Of a stretch of DNA of 61,909 nucleotides, positions 7,928-17,329 are shown one piece after another (position 1 is the first letter of the stretch; each line of letters starts with the position of its first letter). The translations under genes and the position numbers were made by a program. The DNA comes from Bacteroidota bacterium (GTDB lineage Bacteria; Bacteroidota; Rhodothermia; Rhodothermales; UBA10348), in NCBI GenBank assembly GCA_022571255.1, contig JACZYD010000004.1, positions 1-61,909 on the forward strand. Reading direction: 5' to 3'. The notes under the pieces were generated by a model. It worked only from the letters and a program-made list of their open reading frames with translations, did not search any database and was not told the DNA's origin.

Positions 7928-8904
7928 TGAAACCGGCAGGGTCAAAACTACTGTCCTGGCTCGCCGACATTCACCCGACCGTAAAAACGGCCATCCAGAT
8001 CGTGCTCTCGGTCGTATTGCTCTGGATACTCTTTTACCTGATCGATCCCGGTGAAATCGCCGATGCATTACTCCATGCTGATTCCATGAGAGTAATTGCC
8101 GCCCTTTCACTTGTGCCTTTAAGTATTGTACTGACCATCAGTGTCTGGTGGATTCTGCTGAAACTGATCGACAGCTCTGTCACGCTGCGATCTGCCTCAG
8201 GGGCCGTAATGGCCGGATACGCTCTCGCGGTTATCACTCCTGCGCGCATCGGGGAGCTGGGAGCGCGTGTATATTATCACCGTACTCTTGGTAAAAAACG
8301 CCTCCTGGGTGCGTTCGCCGTACAGGGCGTCTATCGTACGTCCCTGTATTTCGCTGGCGGAGCCGTCGCGATTTATCATGCCACAAGAGTTGGATTGCTG
8401 GATTCCTCGATCTGGACTCCTGTTGCGATGGCAGCCCTCATGGGATCTGCATTATTTGTGGCGGCGGGTGTGATCCCGAAAACGATCGTCTCCTGGATGT
8501 CCCGATTCCCGCTGCTTTCGCGTTTCGTACCCGCTCTCGATTTTGTCGATAAATTATCCGGTAGAACCACGATGCTGCTTTTCGCGGTGTCCTCGGTCCG
8601 GTACTTGATGACGATATCGCAGTTCAGTCTTTTGCTGTATGCCATGGGGGTCCGTGTCGAAGTGCAGGCCCTGCTGTCCGGCGCGGGATTTGTTTTTTTC
8701 ATCAAATCCTTCGTACCCAACCTGTTTTTCACGGATCTGGGCATCCGAGAAGGCACGGCCGCGTTTTTCTTCCAGTCGATGGGAGATTTTGGACCGGAGG
8801 CAGTTGCAGCGGCGCTGGGTCTTTTTGGCCTGAATGCGGTCCTGCCTGCGATTGCCGGAATACCAGTACTCTGGTTCAAACCGAAAATCAGCGACCCGGC
8901 GTAG
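7927..8904 (+). CDS. UPF0104 / lysylphosphatidylglycerol synthase TM-domain membrane protein
   Basis: An integral membrane protein of 325 aa with about eight hydrophobic helices. The conserved segments TPARIGELGARVYYHRTLG and FVPNLFFTDLGIREGTAAFF match the flippase-like transmembrane part of MprF, AglD and YbhN proteins. It lacks the C-terminal aminoacyl-transferase domain of MprF, so lysyl transfer is not expected; lipid translocation or a glycosyltransferase-like role is the usual guess for such stand-alone proteins. It overlaps yajC by one base. Its stop codon lies in the first unit of the 17-bp repeat array. Confidence 0.8.
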   Translation: MKPAGSKLLSWLADIHPTVKTAIQIVLSVVLLWILFYLIDPGEIADALLHADSMRVIAALSLVPLSIVLTISVWWILLKLIDSSVTLRSASGAVMAGYALAVITPARIGELGARVYYHRTLGKKRLLGAFAVQGVYRTSLYFAGGAVAIYHATRVGLLDSSIWTPVAMAALMGSALFVAAGVIPKTIVSWMSRFPLLSRFVPALDFVDKLSGRTTMLLFAVSSVRYLMTISQFSLLLYAMGVRVEVQALLSGAGFVFFIKSFVPNLFFTDLGIREGTAAFFFQSMGDFGPEAVAAALGLFGLNAVLPAIAGIPVLWFKPKISDPA

Positions 8905-9045
8905 CTGCGGACCCGGCGTAGCTGCGGACCCGGCGTAGCTGCGGACCCGGCGTAGCTGCGGACCCGGCGTAGCTGCGGAACCGGCGTAGCTGCGGAACCG
9001 GCGTAGCTGCGGAACCGACGTAGCTATGGACCCGACTTAGCCGCT
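8894..9045. repeat. 17-bp tandem repeat between convergent genes
   Basis: Eight units of a 17-bp sequence (ACCCGGCGTAGCTGCGG with A/C and late variants) plus a degenerate ninth. The first unit contains the stop codon of the plus-strand membrane protein; the last, decayed unit contains the stop of the minus-strand histidine kinase. Divergence rises toward the kinase end. There are no spacers between units. Confidence 0.92.
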
Positions 9046-11757
9046 ATTTGACGTTTTGTTGCCCCTGGCGAGGGTCCCGTGACGCATTCGCTGGGCCACA
9101 GCTGCTTTCTCCAGAAGACGCCCCAGAATCTCGGTGCTGACTGGTTTGCTCGCATAGTCATCCATTCCGCCCTCAAGACATTTCTTTCTGTCTTCTGTGG
9201 TAGCGTTGGCCGTCAGCGCAATAATAAAGGGTTGGCGCTTCACGTCCTGGTGGCTTCTGATGGCCGCCGTCGCTGAAATACCATCCATGTGTGGCATCAT
9301 GATGTCCATGAAAACGACATCATAGCCTTTTTCAACGACAGCCTCCACACCAATAGCGCCGTTATCGGCCACATCGGCCTGGTAACCGAGCCGTTCCAGC
9401 ATTCGGACAGCTACTTTCTGGTTGACCAGATTATCTTCCACGACAAGCACTTTTAAATCGTGTACCGCTGGTTTGTTGGGGCTTCTATCTTCGGCTGTGT
9501 TGCGCGCACTCTTTTTCGAGACAGACTTCGAAGATTCCCCAGCTTTTTTGCGTGAAGAAAAAAGCTGGCGAAACGCGGCCTGCTTCAGCGGCTTTGGAAG
9601 ACACGTCGTAACAACACCTGTCGGAAACCGGGCTCCCAGGTTTCGGAGCAGCACGATTTTAGAGCCCGGAGCCTCAGACTGAAGAGACATGGCGATGGCA
9701 CCTCCGGCTACACCGTCGAGACCGTCCGCATTATCGTTAATCATGATCAGGTCTACTTTCTCCACACGCTGGATGATTTCCACGGCCTCGTCTTCCGATT
9801 CGGCGAGGTAGACCGTTCCACCGGCGCGTTCCAATGTGGTCTTGACTGCCGTACCGAAAAGTGGATTTCGATTCATCAGAATAATGGTACGCTCGGCAGC
9901 ATAATCTTCGTCAGGAGTCGGTTTGTCAGAATCTTTATCGATATCGAAAATGGCCGTAAAGATGAATTTCGATCCAAGACCGACTTTACTTTCAACCCAC
10001 ATCCGACCACCCATGAGTTCGGCGAGCTGCCGGGCGATGGTTAACCCGAGACCGGTTCCTCCGAATTTTCGGCTGGTCGAGACGTCAGCCTGTTGAAACG
10101 GTTGGAATAATGTATCAATCGTTTCGTCGGCAATACCGATTCCTGTATCCTCGACGGAAAACTGAATTTCTATGGATGAATCCGTCACTTCGTTGATCTT
10201 CGCACTGACCGATATTTCGCCGGCACCTGTAAATTTAACGGCGTTTCCAAGCAGGTTTACAAGAATCTGACGCAGACGGGATCGATCACCCGTGAAGTTG
10301 TACGCGATGGAATCTTCGATCTGATAAGAGAGATCCAGGCGTTTGTCTGCAGCCTGTTTGGATACCACATCAAGGGCAGCTTCAATACACTCGGTAAGAT
10401 CCATCGGTTCGCTTTCCAGCGTCAATCCACCCTGTTCGATCTTAGCAAAATCAAGAATATTGTTGACCAGTCCCAGAAGCGTCTCGCCACTGCTGCGAAT
10501 GACATTGACCACTTCAGCCTGGTCCTCATCCATGTCTTCATCCGCCATCAGACTCGTCATCCCGATAATCCCACTCAGCGGTGTTCTGATCTCGTGGCTC
10601 ATACTGGCCAGAAACGCCGTCTTGGACCGGGTTGCATTCTCAGCAGTTTCTTTGGCCTCTTCAAGCTCACCAACAATCGAAGACAGCTCTTCTGCACGGG
10701 TGTTCAACTCCTGATGCGTTTTTTCAAGTTCTTTCGCATACGATTGAAGTTCTTCTTTCGAGGAACGAAGCTTTTCCTCGGCAGTCTGGCGTTTTTTAAT
10801 CTGGTCGGCGAGTTCCTGGAACGTTTCTCCCAGCTCGGCGACGATAGAATTCTCGTCGACGTCAAAATCACTCATTTCCCCTCGAGCAAGTTTCTTGGCC
10901 GCTTCCCGCATTTTTTCGAGCGGCCGGACCACGCTGCGTGCAACGTAAGTGGCATACAAAATGCCAAACACAAACGAGAAGAGAATCAAACCAAGAGCGA
11001 TCCACAGATAAGACTGTGCACGCCGATCTTCGCGATCGATAATAACCGCGATCGACTTCGAAAGGTAATCCCGAACTTTTCCCAGTTCAGATTTGATCCA
11101 GTTGACCTTATTGTTTAGGTATACCAGGTCGTCGAAATTTTTCTGGTAGATGGCGAGTTGTGCAAGGGTTTCGTTTTTGTGTGCGGCTGTCATGGTCTCC
11201 GATTCCACGACTCTTAATTGAATCCGATCGATTTCGTCGTGCACCGCAAAACGATATTCATCCCGGCCCCGGAGAAAATAGTTCTTCTCCGATCGCCTGG
11301 TCTGAAGTATCAGAATATTGGCGCCAACGTCTCCCACTTCGCGAAATCTTTCTTCGACGACCAACATACTTCTGCGCAGGGCACCCTCTACACCGACCTC
11401 CTCGTAAAAGCCTCTGTCCTTGTACACGTCGATCAATTCGCTGATCGAGTGCAGATACAGGAGCAGTGACGTGTGGATCTGTGAGAAATCTTCATCCGTG
11501 ATTTCATGTCGAAGCATCTCGTCGGCTTCAATCAGAAGTAGTTCGGTTCTTTTGGCATGCGCCGGATCGCGCGTAATAATAAATTCCCGAACAGACGAAT
11601 TGGCGAGTAACACGGTTTTCTCGAGTTCTCGAATGTCATCTCTCGAATTCAGAGAAGAGATGGATGTGAAAGCCAGTGCCAGAACAGAGAATGAGATAAT
11701 GAACACAATCGCGATCAGCGAAACTGTGCGGCCATAAAGAGATGACAGTTTTACCAT
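9037..11757 (-). CDS. Hybrid sensor histidine kinase with two receiver domains
   Basis: A membrane sensor kinase of about 906 aa. Order: TM1 near residues 11-32, a helical extracytoplasmic region of about 215 aa, TM2 near 250-272, a HAMP linker (VRPLEKMREAAKKLARGEMS), a coiled coil, HisKA with the phospho-His in MSHEIRTPLSGIIG, HATPase with N box QILVNLLGNAVKFT and G boxes DTGIGI and FGGTGLGLTIA, then two receivers. The last receiver is intact (LKVLVVEDN, phospho-Asp in FMDIMMP, KPVS Lys). The first has lost the acidic pocket and phospho-Asp (IILMNRNP, MINDNADG). The frame is open to a TTG at 11814; I prefer ATG 11757 because TM1 follows directly. No output regulator is adjacent. The signal is unknown. 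Confidence 0.9.
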   Translation of the reverse strand: MVKLSSLYGRTVSLIAIVFIISFSVLALAFTSISSLNSRDDIRELEKTVLLANSSVREFIITRDPAHAKRTELLLIEADEMLRHEITDEDFSQIHTSLLLYLHSISELIDVYKDRGFYEEVGVEGALRRSMLVVEERFREVGDVGANILILQTRRSEKNYFLRGRDEYRFAVHDEIDRIQLRVVESETMTAAHKNETLAQLAIYQKNFDDLVYLNNKVNWIKSELGKVRDYLSKSIAVIIDREDRRAQSYLWIALGLILFSFVFGILYATYVARSVVRPLEKMREAAKKLARGEMSDFDVDENSIVAELGETFQELADQIKKRQTAEEKLRSSKEELQSYAKELEKTHQELNTRAEELSSIVGELEEAKETAENATRSKTAFLASMSHEIRTPLSGIIGMTSLMADEDMDEDQAEVVNVIRSSGETLLGLVNNILDFAKIEQGGLTLESEPMDLTECIEAALDVVSKQAADKRLDLSYQIEDSIAYNFTGDRSRLRQILVNLLGNAVKFTGAGEISVSAKINEVTDSSIEIQFSVEDTGIGIADETIDTLFQPFQQADVSTSRKFGGTGLGLTIARQLAELMGGRMWVESKVGLGSKFIFTAIFDIDKDSDKPTPDEDYAAERTIILMNRNPLFGTAVKTTLERAGGTVYLAESEDEAVEIIQRVEKVDLIMINDNADGLDGVAGGAIAMSLQSEAPGSKIVLLRNLGARFPTGVVTTCLPKPLKQAAFRQLFSSRKKAGESSKSVSKKSARNTAEDRSPNKPAVHDLKVLVVEDNLVNQKVAVRMLERLGYQADVADNGAIGVEAVVEKGYDVVFMDIMMPHMDGISATAAIRSHQDVKRQPFIIALTANATTEDRKKCLEGGMDDYASKPVSTEILGRLLEKAAVAQRMRHGTLARGNKTSNSG

Positions 11758-11827
11758 GTTCAAGCGACTGATTCTGACTTTATTCTCCTGTTCCAGCCCC
11801 TTTTTGATCGGCAATGGCTAAGGAATG

Positions 11828-12442
11828 TTAAGCGCAGAATCGGCGAATCTTTTCGAGCAGTTCTTCTACCTGATTTTCGATCGATTCCTGATCGCCGGAG
11901 TTGTCGACCACAAAGTCGGTGCGTTTTCGCATTTCTTCGGCAGGCATCTGTGTGGCCATTCTGGCCTCGATCTGTTTTCTGGTGAGGCCGTCGCGCTTCA
12001 TGACGCGATCAATTCGATCCGTTTCCGGAGCCTCTACGACCACAACAACATCCAGCTCATGCCTGCCTGTCTCAAATAAAAGCGCCGCCTCCTTGACCGC
12101 CAACCAGGTGCCCCGCAAACGGGCCTGCTCGACAAATTTTTCAAATGCCCTGCCAACGGCCGGGTGGACCAGCGCATTCATTCGGAGCCGATCATTATTC
12201 GATCGAAAAATGATGTCCGAGAGATGGGTGCGGTTCAGAGAACCATCGGTTTGATAGGCCTCGCTGCCGAATGCGTGGACGATTTCGCGGCGTAACGGTT
12301 CGTCCGTCTGCATGAGCTGCCTGGCAACTTCATCGGCATAAAACACTTCCGCCCCATGCTTTTCCAGCAGTCTGCAGACCGCCGTTTTACCGCTTCCGAT
12401 TCCCCCTGTAACACCGGCAATGATCATGGACACAACATACAT
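11828..12442 (-). CDS. coaE: Dephospho-CoA kinase
   Basis: CoaE phosphorylates dephospho-CoA at the ribose 3'-OH, the last step of coenzyme A synthesis. The P-loop GVTGGIGSGKTAVCRLL is at the N-terminus. The family segments follow: FYADEVARQLM, LVHPAVGRAFE, EAALLFETG, and VVVVEAPETDRIDRVMKRDG with the arginine-rich lid. The length of 204 aa is normal. The ATG at 12442 shares a base with the upstream stop; a second ATG five codons in is possible. It is the second to last gene of the minus-strand run that ends in the histidine kinase. Confidence 0.95.
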   Translation of the reverse strand: MYVVSMIIAGVTGGIGSGKTAVCRLLEKHGAEVFYADEVARQLMQTDEPLRREIVHAFGSEAYQTDGSLNRTHLSDIIFRSNNDRLRMNALVHPAVGRAFEKFVEQARLRGTWLAVKEAALLFETGRHELDVVVVVEAPETDRIDRVMKRDGLTRKQIEARMATQMPAEEMRKRTDFVVDNSGDQESIENQVEELLEKIRRFCA

Positions 12443-14505
12443 TAAAAACGCCAGAGCATGGAGACCGAAAGGTTGGGTATTACCGTGCTCGTCCCTTTCG
12501 AAGCTGCATCACGAATCGCCTCGGCGTCTTGGTCGGGCAATTCCCCGTACAGGCGGAAGTTGATTCGCTGCAAAATCGCCCAACCTTCAAACCGAAGGTG
12601 TGAATTACGACGCATCCGCCACGTTATCGCACCCGTTGGTCCGGTCTGAGAAATTGTCCGGCGGCCTTTTCGGGTGATGGTGCCGATGTCGGGCGTTGAA
12701 TCCGGTCCGATTTCGTCTCCCGGCACAAAGGGTATTGGATACTTGAGAGTAAGGGCCCGATCAAAATCACTCCGAACGAACGATCGATAGCCGATTTCCG
12801 CCTGAATCTCTCTTCCGACCTCAATCCGACCCCACAGGTTGGTCGTAATCAGAGTGTCAAATGGAATCTCTGCAAAACTGTCTTCCAAAAAACGTCCCAG
12901 GCGCAAATCGCTGATGCGACCCGTAAACTTGAACGTCGCAGTCTCCCCTGCTCCGTGCTCCAATTCCAGATCGTATCGCAGTTCACGAGCAGACTGATCT
13001 GTTGATCGGCGCCCGGGTAACACAAAATCATCCACGGTATAGGTTGCTCTCACCTGCGATATCAACTCGATCCTTGTGCGCGCTCTTGGACGCCAACGAA
13101 TCGAGGGTCGAAAGCGTAGAGATCGCTGCACATTATTGTCCACCGAGCGTACCGACTTCAGGTATACCGTGTGAAAATAAGTGCCAAAAAGCTGCAATTG
13201 AACTTCGAGTCCATCCGTCAGACGGGTTGTGGTTCCGATCACTCCCCGATAAAAAAGCTCGTCGCGATCGTCGGGATTCACCTCCGGTGTGTCGTGTCTG
13301 ACAATATTGGTCGAGATATCCAACCGTAAACGCGAACTTCCACCCAGAGGAAAACGCGAACGCAAGCGGGCCTCTACAACTCCCCGATCAAATTCGGCCT
13401 GCCGAAGCAGTAATGTTTTCCGAGCCGCCTGGGCTGTTGGAAGATCGTCCTGGTTGACAAGGTTTCGCTGCTCTTCCTGGGCGCCCACGTGAAGCGAAAA
13501 GCGTAAAAAATAATCGCCCTTCGCATATTGCATCATGATTTCAGCACCGATATCATTCCGATTGAAATCCGTTTCAAAAACAAGCGCTTCTTCGGAAGGA
13601 GATAAGATCCTGACGCGCCTCCTCGTCAAGGCCGCCGAGAGACGACCTCCAATCGAGAAACTCGAAGAAATGGATTGATCGACATCAAGACCGATGTCGA
13701 GTGTATCGCTTCTCGTTGACTTGATCGTCTCGATAATGCCCTCCGGTCCCCTCTCAGCATGGATTGACGGTGCGCCCTGGTACGTATCGCGCCTGACGCT
13801 GGAGAGTTTGAAAAGCGTCTGTGTTCGCAGTTGATTGTATGTTTTAGTGACCTCACCGTGTACGCGAAACCGGTCACTACGGCGGGGTGAAAGTATCTCG
13901 TATCGCCCCAGACCGGATATTTCGATATCATACCCGTCAAAATTCGACAATGGCAATCTTGCGTTGAATCCGATGGCCGGTCCAATGTCCGTTCGAAGTG
14001 GGTCCGGCTCCAATGTGGAACCGCCACCTCCTCCGAGACCATTGCCATTTCTGATACCGGGTCTCCGATCCAGAGCAACTCCAAGGAGAGGTTCAAACCA
14101 GTATTTCACCGGATTCCCGATCCTTAATCCACCATACGCGCTCGTGCTCACCACTTTGCTGAGGCTGTACCAACCGCCCTGACCATAAATCACTATTTCT
14201 GTCGATTTATAGGGTCTGCGCAATGAAAGAGAAAAAAGATCTTCGTCCCGAAAACTCAATCGATCGTTAAAAAGAACGAAAGCGTCGGAACGGAAATGAT
14301 TGACCAGGTGAATGGACCAATCGGCGCTTTGCTCGTGTACGGTGAGACTGGAGGTCCATCGAAACTGGTTGATTACGCGGGCAAAGCCTTCCTCGATTCT
14401 GCTCTGCGCCTGGAGTTCAGGGATTGAAACCAAGGTAGACAGTACATACAGGGCTGCAATCAGATGCAACCTACCCGGCCAGGACGGCCTGCTTCCCGCT
14501 CTCAT
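12442..14505 (-). CDS. Outer-membrane beta-barrel-like protein, unknown
   Basis: A secreted protein of about 687 aa with a signal peptide (LHLIAALYVLSTLVSIPELQAQ). The body is made of alternating polar/hydrophobic strands with frequent aromatic residues, for example YKSTEIVIYGQGGWYSLSKV, and it ends in a phenylalanine (SVSMLWRF), the usual last residue of an outer-membrane barrel. I recognise no specific family. The frame is open about 108 codons further into the HIT gene; I chose the ATG at 14505, which gives the signal peptide and starts 8 bp after the HIT stop. The position between a HIT gene and coaE gives no functional hint. Barrel fold is an inference. Confidence 0.75.
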   Translation of the reverse strand: MRAGSRPSWPGRLHLIAALYVLSTLVSIPELQAQSRIEEGFARVINQFRWTSSLTVHEQSADWSIHLVNHFRSDAFVLFNDRLSFRDEDLFSLSLRRPYKSTEIVIYGQGGWYSLSKVVSTSAYGGLRIGNPVKYWFEPLLGVALDRRPGIRNGNGLGGGGGSTLEPDPLRTDIGPAIGFNARLPLSNFDGYDIEISGLGRYEILSPRRSDRFRVHGEVTKTYNQLRTQTLFKLSSVRRDTYQGAPSIHAERGPEGIIETIKSTRSDTLDIGLDVDQSISSSFSIGGRLSAALTRRRVRILSPSEEALVFETDFNRNDIGAEIMMQYAKGDYFLRFSLHVGAQEEQRNLVNQDDLPTAQAARKTLLLRQAEFDRGVVEARLRSRFPLGGSSRLRLDISTNIVRHDTPEVNPDDRDELFYRGVIGTTTRLTDGLEVQLQLFGTYFHTVYLKSVRSVDNNVQRSLRFRPSIRWRPRARTRIELISQVRATYTVDDFVLPGRRSTDQSARELRYDLELEHGAGETATFKFTGRISDLRLGRFLEDSFAEIPFDTLITTNLWGRIEVGREIQAEIGYRSFVRSDFDRALTLKYPIPFVPGDEIGPDSTPDIGTITRKGRRTISQTGPTGAITWRMRRNSHLRFEGWAILQRINFRLYGELPDQDAEAIRDAASKGTSTVIPNLSVSMLWRF

Positions 14506-14512
14506 CGGACCA

Positions 14513-14866
14513 TTAACCCGGTGGCCACGACATCTGCCGTCCACCCAGCAAATGCAGATGTAAATGATAAACGTCCTGTCCGCCCTCTTTTCCGCAGTTG
14601 AATACGGTTCGGTATCCGTTTTCAAGACCCTCGTCCGCAGCCAGTTGTCTGGCCACGATGAACAGGTGGCCCACAAGCACTTCATCTTCTTTCTCAAGCT
14701 GATCGAGTGAGGGAATCGGCTTGCGAGGAACGATGAGAATGTGCGTGGGCGCCTTGGGATTAATATCCCGGAACGCAATGCAGAGATCGTCCTCAAAAAT
14801 AATGTCGGCTGGAATTTCTCGGTCGGCAATCTTTTGAAACAGCGTTTTTTCGCTCATATTTGCCAT
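14513..14866 (-). CDS. HIT family (histidine triad) nucleotide-binding protein, HinT-like
   Basis: Small purine-nucleoside phosphoramidase-type protein of 117 aa. It has the N-terminal [18 protein letters not shown] typical of the HinT branch, IPSLDQL in the middle, and the catalytic triad HLHLHLLGG preceded by GQDVYH. The ending MSWPPG matches the family C-terminus. A second in-frame ATG three codons in is an equally good start. It is the first gene of the minus-strand run. Confidence 0.95.
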   Translation of the reverse strand: MANMSEKTLFQKIADREIPADIIFEDDLCIAFRDINPKAPTHILIVPRKPIPSLDQLEKEDEVLVGHLFIVARQLAADEGLENGYRTVFNCGKEGGQDVYHLHLHLLGGRQMSWPPG

Positions 14867-14996
14867 GCCTGTCAGGCGAATTGAATATATACGATTTCTT
14901 ACCCCGGAGCGTAGAGTTTACCCGAGGGCGGAACGTAGATTTAACGGTCCTGTTCGAGCAACAGCAATATAATAATCTTTTCCGGCCCTACCCGAG
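14867..14996. promoter_or_regulatory. Divergent intergenic region, probable promoters
   Basis: About 130 bp between the HIT gene on the minus strand and the pterin operon on the plus strand. It must hold promoters for both directions. It contains two imperfect copies of a GGAGCGTAGAGTTTA / GGAACGTAGATTTA motif about 16 bp apart, which could be a direct-repeat operator. No clear -35/-10 pair could be assigned. Confidence 0.35.
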
Positions 14997-15410
14997 ATGC
15001 CAAAAACGTATGTTACGCGCCGTGTTCACTTCAACGCAGCGCATCGTCTTCACAATCCGCAAAAATCCGATGAGTGGAATCGTGAAACTTTTGGTAAATG
15101 CAATCTGCCCAACTGGCATGGTCACAATTATGTCGTTGAGGTAACCGTTTGTGGCACTCCTGACACCGAAACGGGATATGTAATCGACCTCGGGCACCTC
15201 AGGAAGATCATTGAAGAGAAAATCCTGAATGTGTGTGACCACAGGAATTTGAACTTGGACGTGCCGTTTCTTCGCGGCATTATTCCATCGACGGAAAACC
15301 TCGCAATTGCGTTCTGGCAGCAACTCGAAAACACTATCCCATCCGGAACGTTGTACGCCGTCAAAGTTTTCGAAACAGAACGAAACATGGCTGAATACCG
15401 TGGGGAATGA
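14997..15410 (+). CDS. 6-pyruvoyl-tetrahydropterin synthase, animal-like type
   Basis: Converts 7,8-dihydroneopterin triphosphate to 6-pyruvoyl-tetrahydropterin. The zinc histidines are in NAAHRLHN and WHGHNY and the catalytic cysteine is in FGKCNLPN, spaced as in the animal enzyme. Further family segments are [11 protein letters not shown] and the C-terminal [14 protein letters not shown] and [11 protein letters not shown]. These match animal PTPS much better than the QueD form, where the cysteine sits closer to the zinc site. The length of 137 aa is typical. It is followed within 8 bp by folE and then by a reductase, completing a tetrahydrobiopterin-like set. A queuosine role cannot be excluded, but no other que gene is nearby. 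Confidence 0.88.
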   Translation: MPKTYVTRRVHFNAAHRLHNPQKSDEWNRETFGKCNLPNWHGHNYVVEVTVCGTPDTETGYVIDLGHLRKIIEEKILNVCDHRNLNLDVPFLRGIIPSTENLAIAFWQQLENTIPSGTLYAVKVFETERNMAEYRGE

Positions 15411-15417
15411 TTTTGAT

Positions 15418-16038
15418 ATGAATGAGTATCCGGACAAAATCTTGGACAGGAATTTCAGCGAGACGAAAAATTACAACCCTGAGGCTCTGAAAATTCTGGA
15501 GGGCTGTATATCGAGAACACTTGCCGTTATCGGCGAAGATCCCGACCGGCCAGGCCTGGAGAGAACTCCCCATCGTGTCGCAAAATCCACCCTTTTTCTG
15601 ACGCAGGGGTACGACATGTGTGCCCGTGAAATCCTGGAAAGTGCACTCTTCGAAGAAGAGAACAACCAGATGATTCTGGTCCGGGACATCGAGATGTACA
15701 GTCTTTGCGAGCATCACATGATCCCTTTTTTCGGCAAAACACACATTGCCTACATTCCGGATGGAAAAATCGTGGGTCTGAGTAAACTTGCGCGTGTGGT
15801 GGATGTCTTCGCGCGAAGGCTGCAGGTTCAAGAGAGGATGACACTGCAGATTCGCGATGCGATAAACGACGTTCTTGAACCGCAGGGAGTCGCAGTCATC
15901 GTTGAGGCCACTCACCTGTGCATGGTGATGCGGGGCGTACAAAAACAACATTCCATTACTGTTACAAGCGCCATGTCGGGAGTATTTCTCGACAAACCGG
16001 ATACCCGGGCTGAATTCATGAAACTGATTGCGCGATAA
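15418..16038 (+). CDS. folE: GTP cyclohydrolase I
   Basis: FolE opens GTP to form 7,8-dihydroneopterin triphosphate, the first step of folate and biopterin synthesis. The zinc ligands are in [12 protein letters not shown] and in the late [29 protein letters not shown] and [20 protein letters not shown] are signature segments. The frame opens inside the pterin synthase gene, but the ATG at 15418, 7 bp after that gene's stop, gives the expected length of about 206 aa. It lies between PTPS and a reductase, so at least part of its product probably feeds biopterin. Confidence 0.95.
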   Translation: MNEYPDKILDRNFSETKNYNPEALKILEGCISRTLAVIGEDPDRPGLERTPHRVAKSTLFLTQGYDMCAREILESALFEEENNQMILVRDIEMYSLCEHHMIPFFGKTHIAYIPDGKIVGLSKLARVVDVFARRLQVQERMTLQIRDAINDVLEPQGVAVIVEATHLCMVMRGVQKQHSITVTSAMSGVFLDKPDTRAEFMKLIAR

Positions 16039-16043
16039 CTGAA

Positions 16044-16760
16044 ATGGCAGAGTTGACCGAACACATCGTAATTACAGGAGCCAGTCGCGGAATCGGTGCT
16101 GCGGTTGCGAAGAGCTGGTGCCAGTCATTTCCCGGAACCCGGATGTCTCTTCTGGCACGAAGCAAGGCAGAGCTCGAAAATCTTGCGGCCGATTGTCAGG
16201 ACTTCGGGGCGGACGCGGTAGCGTTCCCGTGTGATCTCACGGATTCTGAAGCAGTGACAGTTACGTGTCGCATGATACTTGAGAAAAACGGAACACCGAC
16301 CGTACTGGTCAATAACGCCGGAATGTACCAACCCGGAGGAATCACCGACACCTCGTTCATCGATTTCAACACGCAGATACAGCTTAATCTGACCAGTGCA
16401 TTTCAGATCACCTCGTTATTGATCCCGGGAATGATCAAAAATGGCAGCGGACACATTTTTTTTATGGGTTCTGTGGCTTCCCTCTTCGCGTATCCGGGCA
16501 GTATCGCTTACAACAGCGCCAAACACGGTCTTCTGGGGCTTGCCAGGTCTATCCGGGAAGAAACGAAAGGGCAGGGTATTCGGGTGACAAGCCTGTTACC
16601 GGGTGCAACGCTGACTGCGAGCTGGAGCGGTACAGATCTCCCCGAACAGAGATTCATGCCTGCGGCGGATATAGCGGCCGCAATAATTTCCGCCTATACA
16701 ATGAGTGATCGCACTGTCGTGGAAGAGATCCTTCTTCGCCCGCAGCTGGGAGATATCTGA
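16044..16760 (+). CDS. Short-chain dehydrogenase/reductase, possible sepiapterin reductase
   Basis: A classical SDR of 238 aa with the nucleotide-binding TGASRGIGAAVA, the NNAG motif (LVNNAGMYQPGG), the catalytic Ser in FFMGSVAS and the YNSAKHG catalytic Tyr-Lys pair. It begins 5 bp after folE. Sequence alone does not set the substrate. The gene order PTPS-folE-SDR suggests it reduces 6-pyruvoyl-tetrahydropterin or sepiapterin to tetrahydrobiopterin, as the SDR sepiapterin reductases do. Some other SDR remains possible. Confidence 0.85.
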   Translation: MAELTEHIVITGASRGIGAAVAKSWCQSFPGTRMSLLARSKAELENLAADCQDFGADAVAFPCDLTDSEAVTVTCRMILEKNGTPTVLVNNAGMYQPGGITDTSFIDFNTQIQLNLTSAFQITSLLIPGMIKNGSGHIFFMGSVASLFAYPGSIAYNSAKHGLLGLARSIREETKGQGIRVTSLLPGATLTASWSGTDLPEQRFMPAADIAAAIISAYTMSDRTVVEEILLRPQLGDI

Positions 16761-16765
16761 CGGTG

Positions 16766-17329
16766 TCAGTTCATTCGCGGCTCGTCCGGAAAGTTGGCCA
16801 GAAGAGCATATTCCCCACCCATTCGAATCATTACTTTTCTCCACAACAAAGCCGGCTCAACTCCAAACACGAGACCGCTGTCGCCACTGGTTACAATCCA
16901 TCCACCCGCGTCAATCTCCGCCTCCAGTTGGCCCTCCGACCATCCCGCATAACCCAGATAGAATCGAAGATCGGTCGTTTCAGCCCGGTGGCTCCGAAGT
17001 GTGTCCTGCAGCGCATCAAATTCTCCACCCCAGAACACGTCCGTGCATACTTCAACTGATCCCGCGACAGAGTCGCCGAATCGATGCAGGAAATGGAGTG
17101 TATCCATTTGGACCGGACCCCCGAGGTGGATCGTTTCCGTAAAAACATGCGGATCTTTCAGCACATCATCGATGTCAACGGCAATATGCTGATTCAATAT
17201 CAGCCCGAAGCTGCCCGATTCTGAATGCTCGCACAGTAATACGACGCTTCGTTTGAAATTGGAATCGTCAAGAATCGGAGGCGCAACCAGAAAGGCGCCC
17301 TTTTGAATCGGATCTGACCGGTTACTCAT
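16766..17329 (-). CDS. YqgE/AlgH family protein (DUF179)
   Basis: A 187-aa protein of the widespread UPF0301 family, whose molecular role is not settled. Family segments are KGAFLVAPPILDDSNFKRSV, GSFGLILNQ, LGGPVQMDTLHFLH and FYLGYAGWSEGQLEAEI. I chose the ATG at 17329, which gives the conserved start and an ATGA overlap with the upstream gene; the longer frame only adds a non-conserved extension. It converges with the pterin operon with only 5 bp between the stops. Confidence 0.92.
   Translation of the reverse strand: MSNRSDPIQKGAFLVAPPILDDSNFKRSVVLLCEHSESGSFGLILNQHIAVDIDDVLKDPHVFTETIHLGGPVQMDTLHFLHRFGDSVAGSVEVCTDVFWGGEFDALQDTLRSHRAETTDLRFYLGYAGWSEGQLEAEIDAGGWIVTSGDSGLVFGVEPALLWRKVMIRMGGEYALLANFPDEPRMN

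Noticed and set aside
16705-17142. Plus-strand ORF over the YqgE gene
   Set aside because: Shadow of a recognised gene; proline- and arginine-rich translation with no family features.
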